A DNA stretch of 64,000 nucleotides, from NCBI GenBank assembly GCA_903874275.1, contig CAIQRS010000026.1:26875-90874 (forward strand). The letters are read 5' to 3'. Source of the DNA: an uncultured Anaeromyxobacter sp. GTDB lineage: Bacteria; Myxococcota; Myxococcia; Myxococcales; Anaeromyxobacteraceae. The translations under genes and the position numbers were made by a program. Below are positions 51,253-62,732 of the stretch, in pieces. The notes below the pieces were generated by a model. That model saw only the letters and a list, made by a program, of their open reading frames with translations. It did not search any database and was not told the origin of the DNA. Each line of letters starts with the position of its first letter. Position 1 is the first letter of the stretch.

Positions 51253-52313
51253 AGATCCCCTGGAACCGCACCCTGGCGCTCGCCGCCGCCCTCGCCCTCG
51301 CCGCCTGCTCGAAGGGCGGCCCGCCTCCCGAGGAGACCCCGCCCACCCCCAGCGCCCGTACACCCTGGGTGAAGGCACGCTCCAGCGAGGGCGTGCCCCT
51401 CCTGGAGGCCCCGGCCCAGGTGCTCCCCTCGCCCGAGGGGCAGGCCGCCGTGGTCCCGCCCTACCGGGCCCGCGTCCTCAAGGTCCTGGTCCGCCCCGGA
51501 CAGAAGGTGACGAGGGGGCAGCCGCTCGTCGAGGTGGTGATGCCCGAGGTCTCCACCGCCGCCGGCGCCTACGCCGCCGCGACCACCCGGGTGGACGCCT
51601 ACGGCCGCCGCAAGGCCCAGCTCGACGCACTCAAGGCCGACGGCCTGGTCCGGCTCGCCGACGTCCTCGAGGCCGAGACCAAGCTCGCCGAGGCCAAGGC
51701 CGACCAGCAGTCGGCCGCCGCGGCGCTGCGCACCTCCCAGATCGAGCCGTCCGAGGCCGCCGACATCGTCTCCGGGAAGAAGCCGGTGGTCCTGCGGAGC
51801 CCCATCCCCGGCGTGGTCGTCGCGGTCAGCGTGGGCGTCGGCGACAGCCGCGACCCCTCCGGCGAGCCGGTGGTCCGGGTGGCCGGGGAGGGCGACTCCC
51901 GCGTCGAGGCCCGCTTCGCGCGGCCGCCCGACGCGGTCAACTCCGCCTTCGAGCTCGTCACCTCCGGTGGCTCCCGGTACCCGCTCACCTTCGTGGCCCG
52001 CGCCCCGGTGATGGACCCGCGCGACGGCACCATCTCGGTATGGCTCGTGCCCGAGAAGGGAACGACCCTCCAGGCCGGACTCACCGGCCGCGTGGTGGTG
52101 ACCCTGCCCGGGGTGGTGGGGGCGTCGGTGGTCCCGGCCCGGGCGGTGATCCTCACCGACGGGAAGACCTTCGTCGTGGCCCGCCGCGACGGCAAGGCCG
52201 TGAAGGTGGAGGTGGACGTCGTCGCCTCCTCCGGCGCGGAGGCGCTGGTCATCGGCGTCGCCGCCGACGAGGAGGTCGCCGCGGACGCCGGCCTGGCCGA
52301 GGTCGCGCCTTGA
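51249..52313 (+). CDS. RND periplasmic adaptor (membrane fusion) lipoprotein
   Basis: The GTG at 51249 overlaps the previous stop. The 354-residue product has a lipobox (LAAALALAACSKG), a lipoyl/barrel-sandwich half (VLKVLVRPGQKVTRGQPLVEV), a helical hairpin (LADVLEAETKLAEAKADQQS), the second lipoyl half (VLRSPIPGVVVAVSVGVG) and a beta-barrel end (LTGRVVVTLPGVVGASVVPA). This is the CusB/CzcB family. It bridges the outer-membrane channel and the inner-membrane pump encoded on either side. Confidence 0.92.
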   Translation: MKIPWNRTLALAAALALAACSKGGPPPEETPPTPSARTPWVKARSSEGVPLLEAPAQVLPSPEGQAAVVPPYRARVLKVLVRPGQKVTRGQPLVEVVMPEVSTAAGAYAAATTRVDAYGRRKAQLDALKADGLVRLADVLEAETKLAEAKADQQSAAAALRTSQIEPSEAADIVSGKKPVVLRSPIPGVVVAVSVGVGDSRDPSGEPVVRVAGEGDSRVEARFARPPDAVNSAFELVTSGGSRYPLTFVARAPVMDPRDGTISVWLVPEKGTTLQAGLTGRVVVTLPGVVGASVVPARAVILTDGKTFVVARRDGKAVKVEVDVVASSGAEALVIGVAADEEVAADAGLAEVAP

Positions 52314-55300
52314 TCCAGGGACTCGTCCAGTGGTCGGTCCGCCACCGGGTGCTGGTCGTCGGCACCACGCTGGCCCTCATGCTGGTGGGGGCCGCCGTCG
52401 GCATGTTCCTCAAGTTCGACGCGCTCCCCGACACCACCAACAACCAGGTGCTGGTCCTCACCCGCGCCCCCGGCCTCACCCCCGAGGAGGTGGAGCGGCT
52501 CGTCACCCGCCCCATCGAGGTGGGGATGGGCGGCCTGCCCGGCCTGGTCGAGCAGCGCAGCCTGTCGCGCTACGGCATCTCCTCGGTCACCGCCGTTTTC
52601 CAGGACGGCGTCGAGACCTACCGCGCCCGCCAGATGGTCCAGGAGCGGCTCAACAGCCTCTCCTTCCCGCCCGGCGTGGCCCCGCCCGAACTGGGCCCGA
52701 TCACCGGTGGCCTGGGCGAGATCTTCCACTTCACCCTCGACTCACCGCGCCGCAGCCCCGCCGAGCTGCTCGAGATCGCCCAGTTCAAGGTGGCCCCCAT
52801 GCTGCGCAGCGTGGCCGGCGTGGTCGAGGTCAACACCTGGGGCGGCAACCAGCGCGTCCTCGAGGTGAAGGTGGACCCGCTGCGCATGGCCGCCCGCGGC
52901 CTCACCCTCGAGGACGTGCGCCAGGCGCTCGAGCAGGCCACCGGGACGGCGCCGGGCGCCTCGCTGCCGGCCGGGTCGGGACAGACCTTGCTGCGCGCCG
53001 TGGCCCTGCCCAAGAACGCGGGCGACCTGGGGTACGCGCTGGTCTTCCACCGCGGCTCGGCAGTGAACCCGGTGCGCCTCTCCGACGTGGCCGAGATCTC
53101 CATGGGCTCGTCCACCCGCATCGGCGCGGCCACCGAGAACGGCAAGGGCGAGACCGTCTACGTCATGGCGCAGATGCTCCGGGGCGAGAACGCCCTCGAC
53201 GTCATGCACCGCCTGAAGAGGCAGATGGTCGAGGTGCGCAAGGTCCTCCCCGAGGACGTCTACGTGGACGTGGTCTACGACCGCAGCAAGCTGGTCGAGG
53301 GCACGCTCCAGACCGTCTTCAAGAACCTGCTCGAGGGCGGCCTGCTGGTCATCGCCGTCCTCTTCCTCATGCTGGGCAGCTGGCGGGCCGGCCTGCTGGT
53401 GGCCGCCGCCATCCCCCTCTCCATGCTGGGCGCCACCGCCGCCATGGTGGCCCTGGACATCCCCGGCAACCTCATGTCTCTCGGCGCCCTCGACTTCGGC
53501 CTCATCGTGGACGGCGCGGTGGTCATGGTGGAGGCGGTCTTCCACGGGGTGAACCGCTCCGAGTACCCGCTCGGCGACAAGAAGGCCTCCCGCGCCATGT
53601 GGGTGCGCCACGTCGAGAAGGTCACCGGCACGGTGGCCCAGCCGGTCTTCTTCTCCGTGCTCATCATCCTGCTGGTCTACGTCCCGGTGCTCTCGCTCAC
53701 CGGCGTGGACGGCAAGATGTTCCGCCCCATGGCGCTCACCGTGGTCTTCGCCCTGGCGGCCTCGCTGGTCCTCTCGCTCACCTTCATCCCGGCCGCCACC
53801 GCCCTCTTCCTCCGGCCCAAGGACGTGCCGGAGCGCGCCCCCTTCCTGGTCCGCTGGATCGAGAAGGGGTACCTGCCGGCCCTGCGCTCCTCGGCCGCCC
53901 GCCCCTGGGCCGTGGCCGTGGGCTCGGTGGTGCTGCTCGCGGTGGGCGGGATCTTCTTCGCCCGTGCCGGCAGCGAGTTCGTGCCGCAGCTCGACGAGGG
54001 TGACCTGGTGGTGCAGACCACCCGCGCCGCCGACATCTCCCTCGACACCGCCATCTCCGAGGCCGGCAAGCTCGAGGCGGTGATGATGGCCAAGGTGCCG
54101 GAGGTGAAGGAGGTGGTCTCCCGCATCGGCAGCCCGGCCGTGGCCACCGACATCATGGGGCTCGAGCAGGCCGACGTCTTCGTGCTGCTCAAGCCCAGGG
54201 AGGCCTGGCGCCCGGGCGTGGACAAGGACCGGGTCATCGCCGACATCGACCGGGCGGCGAAGTCGGTCAACGCCTCCGCCGAGGTGAGCTTCACCCAGCC
54301 CATCCAGATGCGCTTCAACGAGCTGCTGGGCGGGTCGGTGGCCGACGTCACCATCTCCATCTACGGCGACGACCTGGCCGAGCTCGACCGGGTCGCCGCC
54401 CGCACCGCCGAGGTGGCCGGGAAGATCCCCGGCGCCGTGGACACCCGGGTCATCGCGCCGCCGGCGGTCTCGCTGCTCGAGGTCCGCCCCCGGCCGCTCG
54501 ACGCCTCGCGGGCCGGCTTCACGGTGAAGTCGCTGCTCGAGGCGGTGCAGGCGCTCCGCACCGGGATCGAGGTGGGCGCCACCTACGACGGGGCCCTGCG
54601 CGTTCCCATCCTGCTGCGGCTGGGCGGGGGCGCCAACGCATTCACCCTGGGTGACCTATCCATCCCCGGCCCGGCCGGCGGCCTGGTCCCGCTGGGGCGC
54701 GTCGCCGACGTGGAATTGACCACCTCCCCCAGCCTGGTCTCCCGCCAGAACGGGGAGCGGCGCATCGTGGTGGGCTTCAACGTCCGCGGCGCCGACCTGG
54801 GCACCGTGGTCGAGCAGGCCGAGAAGGCGGTGAGCGCACAGGTGAAGCTGCCGCGCGGCTACCGCTTCGAGTGGGGCGGGCAGTACGAGACCCTGGTGGA
54901 CGCCAAGCGGCGGCTCGCCATCGTCATCCCGGCCGTCCTGGCCCTCATCGTGGCCGTGCTCCTCTTCGCCTTCCGCCGCCTCAAGCCGGCGCTGCTCATC
55001 TTCCTGAACGTCCCCTTCGCCTCGGTGGGCGGCATGATCGTGCTCGCCATGCGCGGCATGCCGGTCTCCATCTCGGCCGCGGTCGGGTTCATCGCCCTCT
55101 CCGGCATCGCCGTGCTGAACGGCGTGGTCCTCATGTCGCGCCTGCTCTCCCTCGAGGAGGAGGGGAAGGGTCCGGCCGAGGCCGCCCTCGACGCGGCCCG
55201 GGAGCGGGCCCGTCCCGTGCTCATGACCGCGCTGGTCGCCGCGCTGGGCTTCGTCCCCATGATGCTGGCCAGCGGCGTGGGGGCCGAGGTCCAGCGCCCG

Positions 55301-55438
55301 CTCGCCACGGTGGTGGTGGGTGGATTGGTGACATCGACGATCTTGACGCTGCTCGTGCTCCCCAGCCTGTATCCTTGGCTCTCCCGGATCGGGCTTCGAG
55401 GGGAGCCCGACGAGGACCAGGAAGAGGCCACGCCGTGA
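52310..55438 (+). CDS. Heavy-metal efflux RND transporter (CusA/CzcA-like)
   Basis: A TTG start at 52310 overlaps the adaptor stop by 4 bases (TTGA), giving 1042 residues. The order is that of HME-RND pumps: first membrane helix (VLVVGTTLALMLVGAAVGMFL), porter region (EIFHFTLDS, GVVEVNTWGG), GALDFGLIVDGAVVMVEA with the proton-relay Asp, later porter domain (DVTISIYGDDLAEL), and the final helix bundle (VGFIALSGIAVLNGVVLMSR). Substrate metal cannot be told; the adaptor and response regulator in the same operon support metal export. Full length and intact. Confidence 0.95.
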   Translation: MIQGLVQWSVRHRVLVVGTTLALMLVGAAVGMFLKFDALPDTTNNQVLVLTRAPGLTPEEVERLVTRPIEVGMGGLPGLVEQRSLSRYGISSVTAVFQDGVETYRARQMVQERLNSLSFPPGVAPPELGPITGGLGEIFHFTLDSPRRSPAELLEIAQFKVAPMLRSVAGVVEVNTWGGNQRVLEVKVDPLRMAARGLTLEDVRQALEQATGTAPGASLPAGSGQTLLRAVALPKNAGDLGYALVFHRGSAVNPVRLSDVAEISMGSSTRIGAATENGKGETVYVMAQMLRGENALDVMHRLKRQMVEVRKVLPEDVYVDVVYDRSKLVEGTLQTVFKNLLEGGLLVIAVLFLMLGSWRAGLLVAAAIPLSMLGATAAMVALDIPGNLMSLGALDFGLIVDGAVVMVEAVFHGVNRSEYPLGDKKASRAMWVRHVEKVTGTVAQPVFFSVLIILLVYVPVLSLTGVDGKMFRPMALTVVFALAASLVLSLTFIPAATALFLRPKDVPERAPFLVRWIEKGYLPALRSSAARPWAVAVGSVVLLAVGGIFFARAGSEFVPQLDEGDLVVQTTRAADISLDTAISEAGKLEAVMMAKVPEVKEVVSRIGSPAVATDIMGLEQADVFVLLKPREAWRPGVDKDRVIADIDRAAKSVNASAEVSFTQPIQMRFNELLGGSVADVTISIYGDDLAELDRVAARTAEVAGKIPGAVDTRVIAPPAVSLLEVRPRPLDASRAGFTVKSLLEAVQALRTGIEVGATYDGALRVPILLRLGGGANAFTLGDLSIPGPAGGLVPLGRVADVELTTSPSLVSRQNGERRIVVGFNVRGADLGTVVEQAEKAVSAQVKLPRGYRFEWGGQYETLVDAKRRLAIVIPAVLALIVAVLLFAFRRLKPALLIFLNVPFASVGGMIVLAMRGMPVSISAAVGFIALSGIAVLNGVVLMSRLLSLEEEGKGPAEAALDAARERARPVLMTALVAALGFVPMMLASGVGAEVQRPLATVVVGGLVTSTILTLLVLPSLYPWLSRIGLRGEPDEDQEEATP

Positions 55439-56103
55439 ACGTGCTGCTGGTCGAGGACGACGAGAACCTCGGCAGGATCGTCTCCCGCGACCTGGCCGGG
55501 CGCGGGCACGTCGCGACCGTGGCCACGACCGGAGCCGGGGCCCTGGAGATGGCGAGGGCCGCCCACTTCGACGCGGCCATCCTCGACTGGGAGCTCCCCG
55601 ACCAGGACGGGGTCTCCGTGCTGCGCACCTGGCGGGAGGGAGGGAACGCCCTGCCCGTGGTCATGCTCACCGGAAGGTCCGAACTCGACGACAAGGTCGC
55701 CGGGCTGCGGGCCGGAGCCGACGACTACCTGGTGAAGCCCTTCGCGTTCGAGGAGCTGCTGGCCCGGCTCGAGGCGGTGGTGCGGCGCGGGGGGCGCGAC
55801 GGCCCCATCGAGGTCGGCCACGCCGTGGTGGACCCGCACAGGCGGACCGTCACCGTGGGTGAATCAAGCCTGAAGCTCACCGACCGCGAGGCCGAGCTGC
55901 TGCTGGAGCTCTTGCGCCACGCCAGCGAGCCGCTCTCCCGGTCGCACCTCATCGAGGCGGTCTGGCGGGGCGATCCGGTCAACCCCAACGTGGTGGACGT
56001 CTACGTGGGCTACCTGCGCGCCAAGCTCGGCATCCTGCCCGACACGGGCCTGGTCATCTCGTCGGTGCGCAAGGTGGGCTTCATGCTCGAGGTCGCCGCG
56101 TAG
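55435..56103 (+). CDS. OmpR-family response regulator
   Basis: The GTG at 55435 overlaps the pump stop. The 222-residue product has a receiver domain with VLLVEDDENLG (acidic pocket), phospho-acceptor Asp51 in DAAILDWELPDQ, VVMLTGRSE and the Lys in LVKPFAFEEL, and a winged-helix output domain (LTDREAELLLELLRHASEP, VYVGYLRAKLG). No histidine kinase gene is adjacent. Being last in the efflux operon it likely controls it in response to metal via an unlinked kinase. Confidence 0.95.
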   Translation: MNVLLVEDDENLGRIVSRDLAGRGHVATVATTGAGALEMARAAHFDAAILDWELPDQDGVSVLRTWREGGNALPVVMLTGRSELDDKVAGLRAGADDYLVKPFAFEELLARLEAVVRRGGRDGPIEVGHAVVDPHRRTVTVGESSLKLTDREAELLLELLRHASEPLSRSHLIEAVWRGDPVNPNVVDVYVGYLRAKLGILPDTGLVISSVRKVGFMLEVAA

Positions 56104-56115
56104 CCGGCGCGGCAC

Positions 56116-58291
<2,176 letters not shown>

Positions 58292-58296
58292 CCACA

Positions 58297-58316
58297 GCGG
58301 CCGCTTCAGCGGCCGC
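58297..58316. terminator. Hairpin between convergent genes
   Basis: gcggccgc pairs perfectly with gcggccgc around a ttca loop, 5 bases after the plus-strand stop and 14 bases before the minus-strand stop. It probably stops transcription from both sides, although no T-run follows. Confidence 0.55.
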
Positions 58317-58329
58317 AAGAACCCCGCTG

Positions 58330-59121
58330 CTACTTTGGCAACCCCGCCACAAAACCAAGCAGTACCCTGTCGAACTCCGCCGGATTCTCGATGTTCGGCA
58401 GATGCCCCGCCCCGGAAATGCGCACCAGCCTCGCCCCCTTGATCCCGGCCGCCATCTTCTCGGCCTCGGCCGGCGGGGTGAGCGTGTCCTCCGCCCCCAC
58501 CACCACCAGCGTGGGACAGGTGATCGCCCCCAGCGTGGCGGTCGAGTCCACCCGCTTCGCCATCCCGCGCTGCGCCGCGGCCACACCCGCCGGCGTGCCC
58601 TGGCCGATGAGGTGACGGACCTCCTTCACCGCCGCCGCGTCGGGCTGCGGACGGAGCAGCTTCGGCGTCATCTCGTCGGCCACCCAGTGAAGCCCCTTCT
58701 CGAGCGCGTTCTTGGCGAAGGCCTCGCGCCCCGCCGCGCCCTCGACGGTGTCCGCTCCCGGCTTGGTGTCGCAGAGGGCCAGCCCGCGGAAGAGCCCGGG
58801 GCGACGCCGGTAGATCTCGAAGGCCAGGTAGCCGCCCATCGAGAGCCCGGCCACCACGGCCCGATCGATCCGCAGGCTGTCGAGCACGCCCAGCACCTGC
58901 TCGGCGAGCGCCTCCATGGTGGACGGCTCCGGGCGCGGCGTGCTCTTGCCGAGGCCGGGATAGTCGGGGGCGATGACGCGGAACCGCGGGGAGAGGGCCG
59001 CGACCTGGCGCGACCACATCCCGGAGTGGAGCGGAAACGCGTGCAGCAGGAGGAAGACCTCCTTCCCGTTGCCCGTGTCCTGAAAATTGGTCTTCGCGCC
59101 GCTCTGATCGGTGGTGGGCAT
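58330..59121 (-). CDS. Alpha/beta-fold hydrolase
   Basis: The 263-residue product from ATG 59121 has LLLHAFPLHSGMWS (oxyanion-hole HxFP region), the nucleophile in VVAGLSMGGYLAF (G-x-S-x-G, Ser about 95), Asp in VVGAEDTLTP and the catalytic His in ISGAGHLPNIENP. The substrate is unknown; esterase, lipase or haloperoxidase-like members all share these motifs. The much longer open frame upstream mirrors the next gene and is not used. Confidence 0.9.
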   Translation of the reverse strand: MPTTDQSGAKTNFQDTGNGKEVFLLLHAFPLHSGMWSRQVAALSPRFRVIAPDYPGLGKSTPRPEPSTMEALAEQVLGVLDSLRIDRAVVAGLSMGGYLAFEIYRRRPGLFRGLALCDTKPGADTVEGAAGREAFAKNALEKGLHWVADEMTPKLLRPQPDAAAVKEVRHLIGQGTPAGVAAAQRGMAKRVDSTATLGAITCPTLVVVGAEDTLTPPAEAEKMAAGIKGARLVRISGAGHLPNIENPAEFDRVLLGFVAGLPK

Positions 59122-59195
59122 GATGGGGGGGATCCTCCGCGGAACCCCCGCATCATGGCCACGCCCCGCTCCGCGGAGCAAACCCGACGCGCGAC

Positions 59196-61181
59196 TTACT
59201 TCGCCTTCGGCTCGACCACCTTCACCACCGCCGTGGAGCCGGGCACCTTGCCGCCCTCGGGGAGCGGCTCGACCCGGCCGCCCAGGCAGGCGCCCAGGAA
59301 GGCCTCGGCGCGGGCGTTGAAGTCGATGCGGTTCTCGGGGCGGGCGAAGCCGTGCCCCTCGTCCGGGTAGAGGACGTAGGTCACGCCGCCGCCGTTCTTC
59401 TCGATGGCGGCCACGATCTGCTCCGACTCGGCCTGCTTCACCCGCGGGTCGTTGGCGCCCTGCCCGATGAGCAGCGGCACCTTGATCTTCTCGGCCGAGA
59501 AGAGGGGCGAGGCGGCCCGGAGCAGCGCCTCGTCGGTCTTGGGGTCGCCCATGCGCTGGTGGAACTCGGCCAGGAACGTCGCCCAGTAGGGCGGGATGGA
59601 GGCGAGCAGCGTGAAGAGGTTGGACGGGCCGACGATGTCCACCGCGCACTTGAAGACGTCGGGCGTGAAGGTCACGCCGGCCAGCGCCGAGTATCCGCCG
59701 TAGGAGCCGCCCATGATGGCGACCTTCTTCGCGTCCACCCAGCCCTGCTTGACCGTCCACTCGACCGCGTCGAGCAGGTCGGTGTGCATGGCCTTGCCCC
59801 ACTGCTTGTTGGCGGCGTTGAGGAACTTCTTCCCGTAGCCGGTGGAGCCGCGGAAGTTCACCTGCATGACGGCGTAGCCGCGGTTGGCGAGCCACTGGGC
59901 GTACGGGTTGTAGCCCCAGCTGTCGCGGGCCCAGGGACCGCCGTGGACGAAGAGCACGAGCGGGAGGCCGGCGGTCTTCACACCCACCGGGAGCGTCAGG
60001 TAGCCGTTCAGCACGAGCCCGTCGCGGGCCGGGAAGGACACCGCGCGCATCTGGGCCAGCGGCAACCCCTCCAGCTTGGGCTGGTGCACGAAGAGGAAGG
60101 TGCCCTTCTTGGTCTCGCGGTCCCACGCGTAGTAGCGCACCGGGCCGCGGTCCTCGGTGAAGCCCACCAGCCAGGTCTTGTCGTCGCGGTCGCGGTTCAC
60201 GACGCTGAAGTCGCCGTCGCGCAGCTTCCAGATCCCCTCGAAGTCCCCCTTCACGAGCGGGTCGATGACCGTCCAGGCCTGGCGTCCGGCCGGGAAGTCC
60301 ACCGCCTGCACGACGTGCTTCACCGGGTGGATCATGACCGCGCCGGCATCGACGTTCGGGTTCTCGGCGATGACCGTCTCGGTGCCGGTGGCGATATCCT
60401 TGCGGATCACCCGGTTGGTGTTGGCGTTGAGAGAGGACTCGATGAGCAGGGCGCCGCCATCCGCGGTGATGTCGAGGACCCCGATGCTCTCGCCGAAGGG
60501 GGCAGTGAGCAGGGTCTTCCACGGAGCCGCAGCGTTGTCGCGGACCCGGATCTCGGTGCTGGCGTCGGGCTTCCTCACGAACGCCACCCTCACCTCGAGG
60601 TCGTCGTTCGCCGTCCAGTCGTCCACGTCCCCGGGGTTCTCGGCCACGAGCTTCACGGCGCCGGTCTCGAGGTTGACCTCGTGGACGTCGAAGAGGCGCC
60701 GGTCGCGCAGGTTCATGTTGACCAGGATGCGGTCGCGGACCTTCTGGCTCACCATCATCGGTGCAGCGCGAACGCCCTGGAAGGGAGTGAGATCGCGCAC
60801 GTTGCCCGAGACCAGGTCCACGCCGAAGAGGTGGAAGTTCTCGTCGCCGTCCGCGTCCTGCAGGTAGAGCAGCGTCCGGTCGTCCTCAGCCCAGAAGTAC
60901 TGCCGGATCCCGCGCTTCTTGTCGGCGGTGACCTTCTTGCCGTCCTCCTGCCCGACCGTCTTCACCCAGACCTGGAGGACGTTCTTCTCGTCGGGCGCGA
61001 TCCAGGCGAACTTCTTGCCGTCGGGGGAGAGCTTGGGGCCCGTTCGCTCGGGGTTCCCGAAGAGGATGTCGCGGGAGATGACCGGGACGGGGGCCGGGTC
61101 GGCGGCCAGGGCGGGGGTGAAGGGGGCGGCGAGAGCCAGGAGCAGGGCGGCGACGGCCACCCGGCGGGACGGGAAGTGCAT
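59196..61181 (-). CDS. S9-family prolyl oligopeptidase-type serine peptidase
   Basis: The 661-residue protein has a cleavable signal peptide (VAALLLALAAPFTPALA) and is therefore exported. An N-terminal beta-propeller (KLSPDGKKFAWIAPDEKN, YFWAEDDRTLLYLQDADGD) precedes the alpha/beta-hydrolase domain. Catalytic Ser is in MGGSYGGYSAL (about 490), Asp in GQGANDPRVKQAE and His in YPDEGHGFARPEN. It cleaves short peptides, often behind proline. It diverges from tldD with 99 bases between. Confidence 0.95.
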   Translation of the reverse strand: MHFPSRRVAVAALLLALAAPFTPALAADPAPVPVISRDILFGNPERTGPKLSPDGKKFAWIAPDEKNVLQVWVKTVGQEDGKKVTADKKRGIRQYFWAEDDRTLLYLQDADGDENFHLFGVDLVSGNVRDLTPFQGVRAAPMMVSQKVRDRILVNMNLRDRRLFDVHEVNLETGAVKLVAENPGDVDDWTANDDLEVRVAFVRKPDASTEIRVRDNAAAPWKTLLTAPFGESIGVLDITADGGALLIESSLNANTNRVIRKDIATGTETVIAENPNVDAGAVMIHPVKHVVQAVDFPAGRQAWTVIDPLVKGDFEGIWKLRDGDFSVVNRDRDDKTWLVGFTEDRGPVRYYAWDRETKKGTFLFVHQPKLEGLPLAQMRAVSFPARDGLVLNGYLTLPVGVKTAGLPLVLFVHGGPWARDSWGYNPYAQWLANRGYAVMQVNFRGSTGYGKKFLNAANKQWGKAMHTDLLDAVEWTVKQGWVDAKKVAIMGGSYGGYSALAGVTFTPDVFKCAVDIVGPSNLFTLLASIPPYWATFLAEFHQRMGDPKTDEALLRAASPLFSAEKIKVPLLIGQGANDPRVKQAESEQIVAAIEKNGGGVTYVLYPDEGHGFARPENRIDFNARAEAFLGACLGGRVEPLPEGGKVPGSTAVVKVVEPKAK

Positions 61182-61280
61182 GGATCCTCCTCCGAAAAGT
61201 CAGGTCCAACGGGAACCGCCTGCATATATTTCGAATTCCCGCCGGTTCAAGGGCGTTTCCAGGGCAAGACAGGAGCAGGG

Positions 61281-62732
61281 ATGTCATCGGAAGCAGGCGC
61301 CGCGCGCGCCGGTATCGGCTGGTTCGATCGGTTCGGCGTGACGGAGCGGACGCTCCGGGAGGCCCTCTCTGCGGCGCTGTCGCGGGGGGGCGACTTCGCC
61401 GACCTCTTCTTCCAGCACCGCGTCGAGACCGACCTGGCGCTGGAGGACGGGGCGGTGAACCGGGGCCACGCGTCGGTCGAGCTGGGCGTGGGCGTCCGGG
61501 TGGTGAAGGGGGACCAGACCGGGTACGGCTACACCGAGGACCTCTCGCTCCCGGCCATCCTGGCGGCGGCCCGCACCGCGGCGGCCATCGCCGACGGGGC
61601 CTCGCGCGATGCGCCGGCCCGGATGCACCTGCTCTCCCGTCCGGGCGGGCGCTACCCGTCGCTGGCGCCGGGGGAGGGGGAGGGCGCCGCGGCCCGGCTG
61701 CCGGTCCTCGAGGCGGTGAACGCGCGGCTCCTCGCCGCCGACCCGTCGGTACGCAAGGTGAACGTCCACCTCCACGACGAGCAGAGCGCGGTCCTCATCG
61801 CCGACTCGAGCGGGCGGGTGGTCGAGGACATGCAGCCCATGGCGCTGCTCTCGGCCTCGGTGCTGGCCGAGCGGGACGGCCGGCGCGAGCAGAACGGCTA
61901 CAACGTGGCCGGCCGCGCCGGGGGCGACTTCTACTCGAAGGAGCGCATCGAGCGGCTCTGCACGGAGGCCTGGGCCCGCACCTCCATCCTCTTCGAGGCC
62001 GGACAGCCCCCCGCCGGCGAGATGCCGGTGGTGCTGGCCGCCGGGTCCTCGGGGATCCTGCTCCACGAGGCCATCGGCCACGGCATGGAGGCCGACTTCA
62101 ACCGCAAGGGCACCTCCATCTACGCCGACAAGCTGGGCAAGGTCGTGGCCGCCCCGTTCGTCTCCATCGTGGACGACGGCACCGGCGTGGCCGCGCGCGG
62201 CTCGATCCACGTGGACGACGAGGGCAACCCGGCCGGCCGCACCGTGCTGGTGGAGAACGGCGTGCTCGCCTCCTACCTGCACGACGCCATCTCGGCCCGC
62301 CACTACAAGGTGGCCCCCACCGGCAACGGGAGGCGCGAGAGCTACCGTCACCCGCCGCTGCCGCGCATGCGCTCCACCTACATGCTCCCCGGCCCGCACG
62401 ACCGGGAGGAGATCATCCGCTCGGTGAAGAGGGGGATCTACTGCCAGACCTTCTCCAACGGGCAGGTGCAGATCGGCGCCGGCGACTTCACCTTCTTCGT
62501 GAAGAACGGCTGGCTCATCGAGGACGGCAAGCTCACCCGGCCCATCAAGGACGTGAACCTCATCGGCAACGGGCCCAAGGCGCTGGAGATGGTGGACATG
62601 GTGGCCTCCGACCTGGCCGTGGACGAGGGGGGCTGGACCTGCGGCAAGGACGGGCAGAGCGTGCCGGTCTCGCAGGGGCTGCCCACGGTGCGGGTCTCCT
62701 CCATGACGGTGGGTGGGCGGGGTGCTCCGTGA
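61281..62732 (+). CDS. tldD: TldD metalloprotease subunit
   Basis: The ATG at 61281 follows aggagcaggg. The 483-residue product has LLHEAIGHGMEADFNRKG near residue 262, the HExxxH zinc motif of TldD, and VSIVDDGTGV, ARHYKVAPTGNGRRES and YMLPGPHDREEII further on. TldD and TldE (PmbA) form a protease that processes small peptides such as microcins and the CcdA antitoxin. Its stop overlaps the pmbA start by 4 bases (GTGA). Confidence 0.97.
   Translation: MSSEAGAARAGIGWFDRFGVTERTLREALSAALSRGGDFADLFFQHRVETDLALEDGAVNRGHASVELGVGVRVVKGDQTGYGYTEDLSLPAILAAARTAAAIADGASRDAPARMHLLSRPGGRYPSLAPGEGEGAAARLPVLEAVNARLLAADPSVRKVNVHLHDEQSAVLIADSSGRVVEDMQPMALLSASVLAERDGRREQNGYNVAGRAGGDFYSKERIERLCTEAWARTSILFEAGQPPAGEMPVVLAAGSSGILLHEAIGHGMEADFNRKGTSIYADKLGKVVAAPFVSIVDDGTGVAARGSIHVDDEGNPAGRTVLVENGVLASYLHDAISARHYKVAPTGNGRRESYRHPPLPRMRSTYMLPGPHDREEIIRSVKRGIYCQTFSNGQVQIGAGDFTFFVKNGWLIEDGKLTRPIKDVNLIGNGPKALEMVDMVASDLAVDEGGWTCGKDGQSVPVSQGLPTVRVSSMTVGGRGAP

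Noticed and set aside
50247..54003. Long Arg/Pro/Gly-rich frames overlapping the efflux genes.
   Set aside because: They are out-of-frame shadows typical of very GC-rich coding DNA; the TolC, adaptor and RND motifs lie in the chosen frames.
59352..62732. A plus-strand frame of more than 1100 codons ending at the tldD stop.
   Set aside because: Its first 640 codons mirror the S9 peptidase gene. The TldD sequence begins at 61281 with its own ribosome site.
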